From Deltaproteobacteria bacterium (GTDB lineage: Bacteria > Desulfobacterota > Syntrophorhabdia > Syntrophorhabdales > Syntrophorhabdaceae): a stretch of DNA of 50,380 bases. This document shows positions 17,655 to 26,069 of the stretch, one piece after another. The stretch lies in the NCBI GenBank assembly GCA_022711595.1, contig JAKLET010000028.1:1-50380 (forward strand). Direction: 5' to 3'. Made by a program: the position numbers and the translations under genes. Position 1 is the stretch's first letter, and every line of letters starts with the position of its first letter. The notes beneath the pieces are model-generated. The model saw only the letters and a program-made list of their open reading frames with translations, ran no database searches and was not told the origin of the DNA.

Positions 17655-19046
17655 CTAAGGTTTTAAGATCGCAAGCTCAACGATCGAGTCCTCCGGTGCA
17701 TCAGGCCAGTGCAGGGTGATATTATGATTTTTCAGGACATCGTGCCAGTGGGGACTTGAGCGGTCGATCTCAAAGCAGAGCATCCCGGGTTTTTTAGGCA
17801 GCCCGGGGGGCATCTCCGGCTTATGTTCAAGGTGAATGCCCGGAAGGGCCCTTGTGATAAGGACCTGCACTTCTTCTTCGGAGCCGGCCTTAACCACGTG
17901 CTTCACCATGTCAAGGACGGTTTCCGCTCCTTCCGAGGTCTTTATGATGAGGTAATAAAGGTTACGGATGTCGAGAAGCTCGACAGGCAGCTGCGCACGG
18001 AAATAATGGTTGTCCCTGATGAGGTGAATGATGTTTTCCATCCCGACGAGCATGGATGCCATGATCTCTTCTATGAGCATACGTACCTGGAGAAAGCAGA
18101 AGCCGAGGTTCTCATGGTCGTACGGGGGGATGAGCTGGCTGCCGTTCTCAAGCCTGCCCAGTGCGTCGACACGGTCGGTGAAGGAACTCAGTTCGCCGGC
18201 AAGCTGCCTCAAGAGCCCGTATGCGTTCCATGGATGGACCGTGGAAACCTCCGTGAAATGCTGGAGTATCGGGAGGTAGCGGTTGAGCGTGCGAAGGGCG
18301 AGGAAATAGTTGAGGTATGCCGCCTGGAGGTCTATCTTCTGAAAACCCCTCGGGTTCTTGTATTCCTCAAGTATGCGGCACCGGGACAGAAGAAGCTCCC
18401 TGATGCTCCTCACCGTGCCGGTGAGCATATCGGAGGATGACATGGTAACGGCAGGAGCGACGAAGTCCCTGGAGAGGACGGCATCCTGGCCGTTGAACGA
18501 AAGGACCGCCAGCGGGATGAGATGATAATCGGCCGCTTCGGCTGTTTCTGTTTCCCAGAAGAACCTGAGCAGATAATCAAGGAGCTTTACGTGAGAGGTC
18601 TGGCTGCCGGAGTAGAGGTCTTTGATCTCTTCCGCCTCCTTGCCGGCAAGAAACCTTGATCGCGCGGAGGCCGGATCGCCCTGTCCGCCGTCAACGGTGA
18701 CATTATTTCCTCCGTGGTCCCACCTGTGGATGCCGATGAAAACCTTGAGAGGTTTTTCCATGTCTTTCCACGCGTCCTTGAAAGATCGGGGCTGAATCTT
18801 TCCATTGCGCCCGAGACTGACCCAGGTGCCGTCCTGAAAAAGGAACTCGCCGTCAGAGAGGTTGAATACCATCTCCCTCAGGGCGCCTTCATCCACCGTG
18901 TGCCCGCAGGTGCCCCAGAAGAAGGGCTGCACATTGTTTGTGAGCGGGGAAAGGAGGGACCGCTGGTGCAGGTCGGCCTGCTGGAAATGCTGGGGTTGGA
19001 GGAAAAGGCCCTGGTACCAGAATACGGGTTTCACAGGTTCCGTCAT
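17655..19046 (-). CDS. tssK: TssK, baseplate-membrane complex connector
   Basis: A 463-residue TssK. The diagnostic N-terminus VFWYQGLFLQPQHFQQAD is present, as are LPVELLDIRNLYYLIIKT and the C-terminal domain that contacts TssL/TssM. It forms trimers that attach the baseplate wedge to the membrane complex. The ATG overlaps the tssJ stop (ATGA) and has an AGGAGG ribosome site inside tssJ, so the two genes are coupled. Confidence 0.95.
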   Translation of the reverse strand: MTEPVKPVFWYQGLFLQPQHFQQADLHQRSLLSPLTNNVQPFFWGTCGHTVDEGALREMVFNLSDGEFLFQDGTWVSLGRNGKIQPRSFKDAWKDMEKPLKVFIGIHRWDHGGNNVTVDGGQGDPASARSRFLAGKEAEEIKDLYSGSQTSHVKLLDYLLRFFWETETAEAADYHLIPLAVLSFNGQDAVLSRDFVAPAVTMSSSDMLTGTVRSIRELLLSRCRILEEYKNPRGFQKIDLQAAYLNYFLALRTLNRYLPILQHFTEVSTVHPWNAYGLLRQLAGELSSFTDRVDALGRLENGSQLIPPYDHENLGFCFLQVRMLIEEIMASMLVGMENIIHLIRDNHYFRAQLPVELLDIRNLYYLIIKTSEGAETVLDMVKHVVKAGSEEEVQVLITRALPGIHLEHKPEMPPGLPKKPGMLCFEIDRSSPHWHDVLKNHNITLHWPDAPEDSIVELAILKP

Positions 19047-19708
19047 GGACTTGGCACCTCCTGGATTGAGCCGGGACCAAAGAAGAGGTTCATCTTCAAT
19101 TGCCCCATTTTTGCTTCATTCGATTTGAATATCATCCCTTTTGTCTCGATGAGCACAGGCAACTCGTAGCTTCTCGTGACCTGTCCGGGTATCAGGTTGT
19201 AATATCCCGCCACGATGCCAACCCATTTTACGTTCTCGTAGCGGTCGATGTCAATGGTATTGGTGTCGCCGGGCTCGATGAAAAACCGGTCCACCGACAG
19301 CACGCTGGCGTCGAATTTTTCGCCCTGCAGGAGTTTTGTCAGGCCGGCGGCGTCCTTTATCAGGCCGTTGAAGGGGTTCACGTCACCGAGCTGATACACC
19401 AGAAACAGGAGGGTATGGGGTTTTTCCTCATAGGTATTGAGATTCTCATCGGCGCGGTACTGGATGCGGATCGCCTTTTCCGCATAGGGTCTCGAAGGGG
19501 TGATGCCGAGGTTTGCAAGTTTTTCATTTTGCCTGGGCTGGGGACCGCTTTTCTGGGGCGGCATCTGGGCCATCTGCGCGGCATCCTGAGACTTGGCGTC
19601 TCCCCCCTGGGCCTGCTTGCCGGAAGAACAGGACATCATCGATGACAACAGGACACAGATAGCTATGGACAGGGCAAGTGACAGCGATGTGTATGTGCGG
19701 GGCCTCAT
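19043..19708 (-). CDS. tssJ: TssJ (SciN), outer-membrane lipoprotein of the T6SS
   Basis: A 221-residue lipoprotein. The signal peptide is hydrophobic and ends MMSC, giving a lipidated Cys near residue 27; a Gln/Pro-rich linker follows (about 28-65). The remaining domain (ENLNTYEEKPHTLLFLVYQLGDVNPFNGL, then EPGDTNTIDIDRYENVKWVGIVAGYYNL and ELPVLIE) is the TssJ beta-sandwich that binds the TssM periplasmic tip. It is the first gene of the T6SS cluster. The start codon has no strong ribosome site. Confidence 0.92.
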   Translation of the reverse strand: MRPRTYTSLSLALSIAICVLLSSMMSCSSGKQAQGGDAKSQDAAQMAQMPPQKSGPQPRQNEKLANLGITPSRPYAEKAIRIQYRADENLNTYEEKPHTLLFLVYQLGDVNPFNGLIKDAAGLTKLLQGEKFDASVLSVDRFFIEPGDTNTIDIDRYENVKWVGIVAGYYNLIPGQVTRSYELPVLIETKGMIFKSNEAKMGQLKMNLFFGPGSIQEVPSP

Positions 19709-19795
19709 TGCATTATCATAACCAAATGTCCGCCGAATACCAAGAACAAAATACCTTACAGTAGGATATGTGATATAGCAGACATTTTTGTTTAG

Positions 19796-19825
19796 ATAAT
19801 AGTGTCAAAATACCTATTAAGTCAA
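19796..19825 (-). promoter_or_regulatory. Candidate sigma-70 promoter for the T6SS operon
   Basis: On the minus strand TTGACT (complement of 19820-19825) is followed after 18 nt by TATTAT (complement of 19796-19801). A start near 19789 would leave an 80-nt leader before tssJ. The surrounding 19709-19844 stretch is AT-rich and has no gene. Spacing and boxes are plausible but not perfect. Confidence 0.4.
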
Positions 19826-19844
19826 GAGATTTGTGATAAAGAGA

Positions 19845-19966
19845 GGTCATGGGTAATTGGTCATGGGTCATAGGGAGCAACGGGCCATTGGTCATAGATG
19901 ATAGGTAGTAGGAAAAAGAGGACGAATTTTCTTTCCCATCACCTATAACCCATCACCTATAACCTG
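19845..19966. repeat. Intergenic heptamer array with inverted halves, copy A
   Basis: The left half is a run of 7-nt units of the type GGTCATG/GGTAATT/GGTCATA (19845-19872 and again 19883-19912). The right half (19935-19966), read on the opposite strand, is AGGTTAT/AGGTGAT/GGGTTAT/AGGTGAT, also 7-nt units. Period 7 with a polarity switch. It lies between the divergent T6SS and kinase promoters. The same arrangement recurs at 26070-26180. Confidence 0.8.
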
Positions 19967-19976
19967 TCTTTCTTTA

Positions 19977-19992
19977 TGGCACCATATTTGCT
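19977..19992 (+). promoter_or_regulatory. Sigma-54 (-24/-12) promoter for the kinase-regulator pair
   Basis: TGGCACCATATTTGCT: GG at 19978-19979 and GC at 19990-19991, exactly 10 nt between, with both TGGCAC and TTGCT boxes perfect. The predicted start is near 20003, only 4 nt before the first ATG at 20007. Confidence 0.75.
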
Positions 19993-20006
19993 ATCCTTAA
20001 TTAAAC

Positions 20007-21509
20007 ATGGCAAGGACGCAATCAGAAAAGAGCTCTTTCACGCTCAGATCGGTGATGAACATCCTGTGCGGGGGGGTGTTTCTCATCGGCAGCGACCTGA
20101 AGATCGAGCAGGTGGGCTCTGTTTCGCAGCGCTGGTCCGGGGGCAGGGACGCGGCAGCTCTCCAGGGAAAGCATTGCTACTCGGCCATCATGAAAAAAAA
20201 GCGGCCCTGCGCGAGGTGTCCTGTTCTGAGATCTTACGAAAGCGGCAGGACGGAGCAGCTGGAAATAAAGGTTGAGAAAAAAGAAGGGGGAGCGGAGTAC
20301 CATGTCCTGACGGCAACGCCCCTGAAATCGAGTGAAGGGCGCGAAGTTCACGGGGTCATCGAGATCATCAGGGACGTGACGGACTTCAGAAAGACCGAGG
20401 AGGACTTAAGGCGCCTCAACGAGTTCAATTATGAGATCATAGAGAACGCCCCCGTGGCGATCTTTACCATTAATAAAAGCGGTGAATTTTCAAGCGTCAA
20501 TCCGGTGCTGGCGACCCTGTCGGGTTTCGACTCCATAGCAAAGGCCAAAGAGAAGCTCCTCGGATTCAACTGGATAAAGAACCCCTACACCGTGAAATGC
20601 GGAATGGCAAATTACATCAAGGAAGGGCTCAAGGGCAAACCCTTCCAGCTCTGGGACTTTCCCTTTATCAATTACTGGGGGGACCCGCAGTACATTTACT
20701 TCAAGGGCGTGCCGATCAAGGGGAAGGACGGCAGGATCGAAGGACTGCTGTGCATCATCGAGGAAACGACGGAGATAGTCAAGACCCGCGCCCAGTTGAT
20801 GCAGGAGGCCAAGATGTCCATGATAGGCAGGCTTACGACGGGGATCGCCCACGAACTCAACAATCCCCTCGCGACCATTACCGCAAATACCGAGCTGGCT
20901 CTGGAGTCCCTGGAGAACCTTGGCGACGGGAAGCTCGGCGGCAGGGACCTCGAGGAGTTCAAGGAGGGTCTCAAGGTAATAGAGGAGCAGGCCTTCCGGT
21001 GCACGAAGACGATCAAGAACCTCCTCGATATGACGAGGAAAAAGGACCTGGGGAAGATAAGTATTGACCTCAACCAGCTTCTTGATGAGCTTCTGGACCA
21101 TATCAATTTCCGGAAACTGCCAGTGAGGTTCATCCAGGACGTGCCGTTGAAGCTTCCGCCTGTCAAGGGCGATTCCGACGCGATGCGGCAGGTTTTCCTC
21201 AACGTCATAAGCAATGCCGTCGACGCCGTTGAGAACCAGGCCGACGCCACGATATGGATAACCGCAAAGAAGCTCCACGGCAACACCCTTGAGGTCACCG
21301 TGGAGGACAACGGCCCCGGCATTCCGGACAATATGAAGGATCTCATATTCGAACCTTTTTTCACGACAAAAGGCATAAAGAAGGGGACGGGGCTCGGTCT
21401 GACCCTGTGTTATGACTTTTTGCAGAGGATGGGGGGAAGCATAGATGTCCAGCACCGCCTGGCGGGAGGGAGCATTTTCAGGATATCCCTGCCGCTGTAC
21501 GTCAGATAG
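20007..21509 (+). CDS. PAS-domain sensor histidine kinase 1
   Basis: A 500-residue soluble kinase with no membrane segment. PAS1 (about residues 15-115) contains a PCARCPV motif with Cys68 and Cys71, a pair often seen in redox or metal-sensing PAS domains. PAS2 (about 130-265) is closely related to the third PAS of the kinase at 35628. The H-box is IAHELNNPLATI (His near 282), followed by N, G1 and G2 boxes (DNGPGIP, GTGLGLTL). It is co-transcribed with the NtrC-type regulator 23 nt downstream. The sigma-54 site leaves almost no leader for the ATG at 20007; ATG at 20055 or GTG at 20052 are alternatives. Confidence 0.93.
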   Translation: MARTQSEKSSFTLRSVMNILCGGVFLIGSDLKIEQVGSVSQRWSGGRDAAALQGKHCYSAIMKKKRPCARCPVLRSYESGRTEQLEIKVEKKEGGAEYHVLTATPLKSSEGREVHGVIEIIRDVTDFRKTEEDLRRLNEFNYEIIENAPVAIFTINKSGEFSSVNPVLATLSGFDSIAKAKEKLLGFNWIKNPYTVKCGMANYIKEGLKGKPFQLWDFPFINYWGDPQYIYFKGVPIKGKDGRIEGLLCIIEETTEIVKTRAQLMQEAKMSMIGRLTTGIAHELNNPLATITANTELALESLENLGDGKLGGRDLEEFKEGLKVIEEQAFRCTKTIKNLLDMTRKKDLGKISIDLNQLLDELLDHINFRKLPVRFIQDVPLKLPPVKGDSDAMRQVFLNVISNAVDAVENQADATIWITAKKLHGNTLEVTVEDNGPGIPDNMKDLIFEPFFTTKGIKKGTGLGLTLCYDFLQRMGGSIDVQHRLAGGSIFRISLPLYVR

Positions 21510-21532
21510 ACATTACCCGAGGAGGCGCTTTA

Positions 21533-22879
21533 GTGGTCAGTGTATTGATAGTCGATGATGAGCAGCAACTCGCGGAGGCCTTCAGGAAAAAGCTCTCCCG
21601 GGAGGGTTTCTCCGTTACCGTCGCTTTCACCGCCCACGAGGCTATATCGGTGATGAAAAAGCAGACATTCGATGTCTGCGTCCTCGATATCAGGCTCCCC
21701 GACATGGACGGAGTGGAGCTCCTTGAGACCCTGAAGAAGAACGAACCGAACCTCGAATTCATCATGCTCACCGGCCACGCCTCCGTCGACACTGCCATCC
21801 AGTCCATGAAGCTCGGCGCGTATGACTACCTGAGCAAGCCCTGCAAACTCTCCGAATTGAGCACCGTGATCCAGAAGGCCTACGAGAAGAAATCGTTGAA
21901 GGAAAGGAACATCGTGCTTCAGCAGCAGCTCCAGAGGGTCGAATCGCACGACACATTCATCGGGGTCAGCGAACCGATGAAGGAGGTGAAGAGGCTCATA
22001 AGTCTTGTGGCCCCCTCCGATGTCCCTGTCCTGGTGCTGGGTGAAACCGGGACCGGCAAGGAACTGGTCGCAAGGGCGATACACACCCTCAGCCCGCGGT
22101 CTACGAACCAGTTCGTCGCGGTCAATTCGAGCACATTCCAGGAAAGCATCCTCGAAAGCGAGCTTTTCGGTTACAAAAAGGGTGCCTTTACCGGCGCCCA
22201 GACGGACAAGATCGGCTTGCTCGAACTGGCCAACAAAGGCACCTTTTTCATCGATGAAGTGGGGGATATGGGCATGGCCATCCAGGCAAAGTTCCTGCGG
22301 ACCCTCGAAACGGGCATCTTCAGGCGTCTTGGCGATACCCGCGAAACAAAGGTGGACGTCAGGTTCATCTTTGCCACGAACAAGTCCCTCGAAGGCGAAG
22401 TGAAGGAAAAGCGCTTCCGTAAAGACCTTTTTTTCAGGCTCAATACATTCATAATAAACCTTTCCCCTCTGCGGGAGCGAAGGGACGACATCCCCCTGCT
22501 TGCCGAATATTTCCTGAACAAATTTGTCAGGGGAGGGGAAAAGAAGGCCCTCTCGAAGGACGCCATGCAGCTCCTCCTGGACTACAGGTGGCCCGGCAAC
22601 GTACGCGAGCTTGCAAACGTTATCGAACGCGCCGTCCTCCTTTCGGCCGCGCGCCGGGAGATAATGGCGGACGACCTGCCACGCAGCATGATGGAAGACC
22701 ACGGCGCCGGAAAGGGCGCGGAAAGAAAAGGGGCCGCGGGGGAAGAACTGAACCTTGAAAAGGTGCAGCAGCAGCACATCGAGCACGTCCTGACCCTGGC
22801 GAAGGGCAACAAGAGCAAGGCGGCCCGCCTGCTGGGCATCAGCCGCAGGAAGCTCTACCTCAAAACGCAGGAGAAATAA
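21533..22879 (+). CDS. NtrC-family sigma-54 response regulator 1
   Basis: A 448-residue regulator: receiver domain (phospho-Asp near 52 in VLDIRLPDMDG, K in LSKPC), sigma-54 AAA+ domain (Walker A GETGTGKE near 170, GAFTGA loop that contacts sigma-54) and a C-terminal Fis-type HTH (NKSKAARLLGISRRKLY). The start is GTG at 21533 with GAGGAGG upstream. The partner kinase is upstream. It likely activates the -24/-12 promoters of this locus, including its own operon and dctP. A regulator of the same type lies at 34266-35621. Confidence 0.95.
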   Translation: MVSVLIVDDEQQLAEAFRKKLSREGFSVTVAFTAHEAISVMKKQTFDVCVLDIRLPDMDGVELLETLKKNEPNLEFIMLTGHASVDTAIQSMKLGAYDYLSKPCKLSELSTVIQKAYEKKSLKERNIVLQQQLQRVESHDTFIGVSEPMKEVKRLISLVAPSDVPVLVLGETGTGKELVARAIHTLSPRSTNQFVAVNSSTFQESILESELFGYKKGAFTGAQTDKIGLLELANKGTFFIDEVGDMGMAIQAKFLRTLETGIFRRLGDTRETKVDVRFIFATNKSLEGEVKEKRFRKDLFFRLNTFIINLSPLRERRDDIPLLAEYFLNKFVRGGEKKALSKDAMQLLLDYRWPGNVRELANVIERAVLLSAARREIMADDLPRSMMEDHGAGKGAERKGAAGEELNLEKVQQQHIEHVLTLAKGNKSKAARLLGISRRKLYLKTQEK

Positions 22880-22882
22880 AAG

Positions 22883-22957
22883 ACAGTTCCATGTTCCACG
22901 GAACCTTTACAACAACATTTTGTATATTTGAACCTGGAACGTGGAACATGGAACTGT
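22883..22957. promoter_or_regulatory. Perfect 18-bp inverted repeat, candidate enhancer for dctP
   Basis: ACAGTTCCATGTTCCACG (22883-22900) and its exact reverse complement (22940-22957) are separated by 39 nt. The centre lies about 160 nt upstream of the predicted dctP start, a normal distance for NtrC-type activator sites. The repeat is also made of 7-nt units (GGAACGT/GGAACAT/GGAACTG), so it may instead be a member of the intergenic heptamer-array class or a loop in the regulator mRNA. Confidence 0.5.
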
Positions 22958-23054
22958 TTAAAAGATATACACCCCTGTATCAATTATGCACAGCGGTTCC
23001 GGAGTGGAAGTCGTCGAACCCTTTTATTACGGCTGTTTACCTTTGCCGTAGCGA

Positions 23055-23070
23055 TGGCATCGAATTTGCT
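23055..23070 (+). promoter_or_regulatory. Sigma-54 promoter for the TRAP transporter operon
   Basis: TGGCATCGAATTTGCT: GG at 23056-23057 and GC at 23068-23069 with 10 nt between. Predicted start near 23081, 31 nt before dctP. A 6-bp inverted repeat TACGGC/GCCGTA (23028-23050) abuts the -24 box. Confidence 0.7.
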
Positions 23071-23111
23071 TTTGATTTATAACGACAAAATCAAAACCAA
23101 GGGGGTAATTT

Positions 23112-24137
23112 ATGAAGCGGTCTTTCTGTATCATGTCCTTTTTACTCGTTTTTATGTTCACTGTTTGTTTTGTTTCCTCGCAGGCGATCGCCCAGGACAA
23201 GGTGGTAAAGCTTCGTTTCTCAACCTTTTTCCCGGTGAGCCACCCCAACGCGGCAATTACAGCGGAGTGGTGCAAGGAAGTTGAGAAGAGGACCAACGGC
23301 AAGGTGAAGATACAGCACTATCCGGGTGCAACGCTCACCTCTCCTCAGACGACCTATGACAGCATCCTCTCCGGCGTGGTCGATATCGGCAACTGTGTTC
23401 TCGGATACACCATGGGGAAATTCCCCCTCTCCGAGATCCTCGACTACCCGCTGGGCTATCCGAGCGGTGTCGTCGCCACGCGTCTCGGGAATGAATTCTA
23501 TAACCATTTCAAACCCAAAGAGTTCGATGATGTGAAGGTCATGTATTTCCATGCCCAGGGCCCGGGCATACTCCACACGAGAAAGCCCGTGAAGAACCTC
23601 GAGGACCTAAAGGGAATGAAGATCAGGACATTCGGTTCCAACGCGAAGATGATGTCCATGCTGGGCGGCTCGCCGGTGGCCATGCCCATGGGAGACGCCT
23701 ATGACGCCCTGTCGAAGGGTGTCGCCGACGGCCTTCTGTGCGGGTACGAGGCACTCAAGGGCTGGAAACTGGGTGAGGTCATCAAGTCCACCACCGAGAA
23801 TTACGGCACCGCCTACACCGCGACCTTTGTCATCGCCATGAACAAGGCGAAATGGAACAGCATTCCCCCCGATGCCCAGAAGATCATTGAGACCATCAAC
23901 AAGGAATTTATAGAAAAACAGGGCAAGCTCTGGGACAAGATGGACCAGGATGGTAAGGATTTTTCCACCAAGAGGGGAAACCAGGTAGTAAAGCTTTCCG
24001 CGGAAGAGAACCAGAAATGGATCGCCAAGTCTCAGCCGCTCTACGATGAATACGTGAAAAAGATGAAGGAAAAGGGCCTTCCCGGCGACAAGGCTCTCAA
24101 ATTTGTTCGCGACTATCTGAAAAAGAATACAAAATAA
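23112..24137 (+). CDS. dctP: TRAP transporter substrate-binding protein (DctP family)
   Basis: A 341-residue periplasmic binding protein with a signal peptide (KRSFCIMSFLLVFMFTV..., cleavage probably after AIA near residue 27). Family patterns include KLRFSTFFPVSHPNA, GKVKIQHYPGATL and DLKGMKIRTFGSNAKMMSMLGGSPVAMPMGDAYDALSKGVADG. The Arg in KIRTFGS is the conserved carboxylate-binding residue, so an organic acid is the likely ligand. The ribosome site is AAGGGGG. The gene is first in the dctP-dctQ-dctM operon and is followed by a strong hairpin. Confidence 0.94.
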   Translation: MKRSFCIMSFLLVFMFTVCFVSSQAIAQDKVVKLRFSTFFPVSHPNAAITAEWCKEVEKRTNGKVKIQHYPGATLTSPQTTYDSILSGVVDIGNCVLGYTMGKFPLSEILDYPLGYPSGVVATRLGNEFYNHFKPKEFDDVKVMYFHAQGPGILHTRKPVKNLEDLKGMKIRTFGSNAKMMSMLGGSPVAMPMGDAYDALSKGVADGLLCGYEALKGWKLGEVIKSTTENYGTAYTATFVIAMNKAKWNSIPPDAQKIIETINKEFIEKQGKLWDKMDQDGKDFSTKRGNQVVKLSAEENQKWIAKSQPLYDEYVKKMKEKGLPGDKALKFVRDYLKKNTK

Positions 24138-24151
24138 CCCCCATACGGCAT

Positions 24152-24185
24152 TGCTGCCGGGGATGGTAAAAAATCCCCGGCAGCA
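24152..24185 (+). terminator. Strong intra-operon hairpin between dctP and dctQ
   Basis: Perfect 13-bp inverted repeat TGCTGCCGGGGAT (24152-24164) / ATCCCCGGCAGCA (24173-24185) with an 8-nt loop and no T tract. In the mRNA it would stabilise the dctP end or reduce read-through, giving more binding protein than membrane subunits. Confidence 0.65.
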
Positions 24186-24206
24186 TAAGCAAAAGGAGGA
24201 TCACCA

Positions 24207-24695
24207 ATGAACGGCCTGATCGGTGCCTTCAAGAAGCTTAGCGGTTGGATGAACTCACTGAGCGGCATCGTACTTTTCCTCATGATGATGCTGACCGTTG
24301 TGGATGTGGCGCTCAGGGTTTTCTGGAGGCCCATCACCGGGACATACGAACTGGTGGCCATGGCAGGCGCGGTTGTAGTGGCTTTTGCCATACCCCAGAC
24401 ATCCTGGGACAACGCCCACATCTTTGTCGATTTTTTGCTGGAGAATCGTTCACGGGCCGTGAAAACGGCCTTCGGCTGCTTTACAAAACTTCTGGGCATT
24501 ATCCTGTTCGGGATGCTGGGCTGGTATCTTCTCATGAAGGCGAACCATCTCTTTAAAAGCGGTGACGTTTCTCTCACGCTCCAGATCCCCTACTATCCAG
24601 TAGCCTATGGACTGGCATTCTGTGCCTTTATAGAGGCCCTTGTCCTTGTCCTGCATATCGCGGCGCTATTCAAGAGTGGTGAAAACAATGGATGA
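24207..24695 (+). CDS. dctQ: TRAP transporter small membrane subunit (DctQ family)
   Basis: A 162-residue membrane protein with four predicted helices (about 20-40, 50-70, 90-110, 130-150), including the family pattern GTYELVAMAGAVVVAFAIPQTSWDNAHIFVDFLL. It has an AAGGAGG ribosome site. Its end overlaps the start of dctM by 8 nt. It scaffolds the large DctM subunit. Confidence 0.93.
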   Translation: MNGLIGAFKKLSGWMNSLSGIVLFLMMMLTVVDVALRVFWRPITGTYELVAMAGAVVVAFAIPQTSWDNAHIFVDFLLENRSRAVKTAFGCFTKLLGIILFGMLGWYLLMKANHLFKSGDVSLTLQIPYYPVAYGLAFCAFIEALVLVLHIAALFKSGENNG

Positions 24696-25989
24696 AATTA
24701 CCATAGGAATCATCTCCGTTTTTATTTTAATGGCACTTTTCCTGACCGGTATCGAACTGGCTTTTGCCATGGCCCTTATCGGTGTGGCTGGCTATGCGTA
24801 CATAGTGGGCCCGGAGCAGGCAATGAGCATGCTGGCAAACGACTTTTACGATTCCCTGGAATCATACAGCCTTACGGTGGTGCCCCTCTTTGTGCTCATG
24901 GGTCAGATCGCCTTCAACGCCGGCATTGCCAAGCGCCTCTATGACAGTGCCCACAAATTCCTGGGCCACATTCCCGGCGGGCTTGCAATGGCGACCGTTG
25001 CCGGGGCGACGATATTCAAGGCCATATGCGGATCTATCGTCGCTACAAGCGCCACCTTTGCCAGCGTTGCCGTGCCGGAGATGGACCGCTACAATTACAG
25101 CAAGAAGCTCTCCACGGGTGTCGTCGCCACCGTCGGGACCCTGGGCGTGCTCATTCCGCCGAGCGTCACCCTGATCCTCCTTGGCCTCATTACCCAGCAG
25201 TCCATAGGAAAGCTCTTTCTTGCGGGCATCATCCCCGGTCTTATGATCGCCTTTTTCTTTGCCTTCGTCATCTTCGGGTGGGCCCGTATAAACCCGAAGA
25301 TAGGGCCGAAGAGCGAGAAGTACTCATGGCCGGTCCGGGTGAAGACCCTTCCCGACGTCATGTGGCCGATATTGATATTCTTTGTCATAATCGGCGGATT
25401 GATGTACGGTTTCTTCACGCCTACCGAGGCGGGGAGTATAGGCACCTTCGCCGTTCTGGTCCTCTGTGTCTTGAAAGGCGATATCAAGTTCAACGGTATC
25501 AGGCAGTCCATCAAGGAGGCCCTCAGGACCGCCTGCATGGTGCTGGTGATCGTGGCCGCCTCCACCGTGCTGGGCCATTTCATTGCAGTGACCAACATTC
25601 CCAACGCGGTGGCGGAATGGGTCGTTACCCTGCCGCTGCACCGTCATATCATTATGATCGTCATATTTCTCATTTACCTGGTGGGCGGTTCTTTCATTGA
25701 TGACCTTGCGTTCATGATCCTTGCCACACCCATATTTTACCCGGCCATCGTCAATATGGGCTATGATCCGATCTGGGCGTGCATCATGATCTCGCTGACC
25801 GTCTGCGTGGGGTCCGTCATCCCCCCCGTCGCCATGTGTGTCTTCGTGGTAAAGAACATTACCAAGGTGCCCATGAGCATCATCTACAAGGGGGTTTATC
25901 CTTTCCTCATCTCCCTGATCCTGTGCGTGGCGCTTCTTTTCGTCTTTCCGCAGCTTACCCTGTATCTCCCATCGGTTTTAATGAAATAG
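24688..25989 (+). CDS. dctM: TRAP transporter large membrane subunit (DctM family)
   Basis: A 433-residue DctM. I set the start at MDEITIG (24688) because a longer reading would run back inside dctQ without family similarity. The usual features are present: FLTGIELAFAMALIGVAGYAYI, LTVVPLFVLMGQIAFNAGI, ATVAGATIFKAICGSIVATSATFASVAVPEM, and TVGTLGVLIPPSVTLILLGLITQQSIGKLF. It has about 12 membrane segments and carries out sodium-driven uptake of the DctP-bound solute. A GC-rich hairpin follows. Confidence 0.95.
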   Translation: MDEITIGIISVFILMALFLTGIELAFAMALIGVAGYAYIVGPEQAMSMLANDFYDSLESYSLTVVPLFVLMGQIAFNAGIAKRLYDSAHKFLGHIPGGLAMATVAGATIFKAICGSIVATSATFASVAVPEMDRYNYSKKLSTGVVATVGTLGVLIPPSVTLILLGLITQQSIGKLFLAGIIPGLMIAFFFAFVIFGWARINPKIGPKSEKYSWPVRVKTLPDVMWPILIFFVIIGGLMYGFFTPTEAGSIGTFAVLVLCVLKGDIKFNGIRQSIKEALRTACMVLVIVAASTVLGHFIAVTNIPNAVAEWVVTLPLHRHIIMIVIFLIYLVGGSFIDDLAFMILATPIFYPAIVNMGYDPIWACIMISLTVCVGSVIPPVAMCVFVVKNITKVPMSIIYKGVYPFLISLILCVALLFVFPQLTLYLPSVLMK

Positions 25990-26020
25990 GCCGTTCGCAT
26001 CAATGATGCTCCTCTTAGAG

Positions 26021-26053
26021 ATGGGGCCGGAATAATACCCGTTCCGGCCCCGT
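26021..26053 (+). terminator. GC-rich hairpin after dctM
   Basis: GGGGCCGGAA (26023-26032) and TTCCGGCCCC (26042-26051) are perfectly complementary with a 9-nt loop; two more pairs extend the stem. There is no T tract, but position right after dctM suits a transcription end. Confidence 0.6.
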
Positions 26054-26069
26054 ACCCCCAGAGAAAACA

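Noticed and set aside
19700-19735. GG-N10-GC pattern before tssJ on the minus strand
   Set aside because: The -12 box is poor and the predicted start would fall inside tssJ, so it cannot serve as its promoter.
20490-22786. Long minus-strand open frames (20490-21455 and 21530-22786)
   Set aside because: Antisense shadows of kinase 1 and regulator 1 with no recognisable domains.
24640-24687. A 16-codon upstream extension of dctM
   Set aside because: It lies inside dctQ and lacks family similarity; MDEITIG is the normal DctM start.
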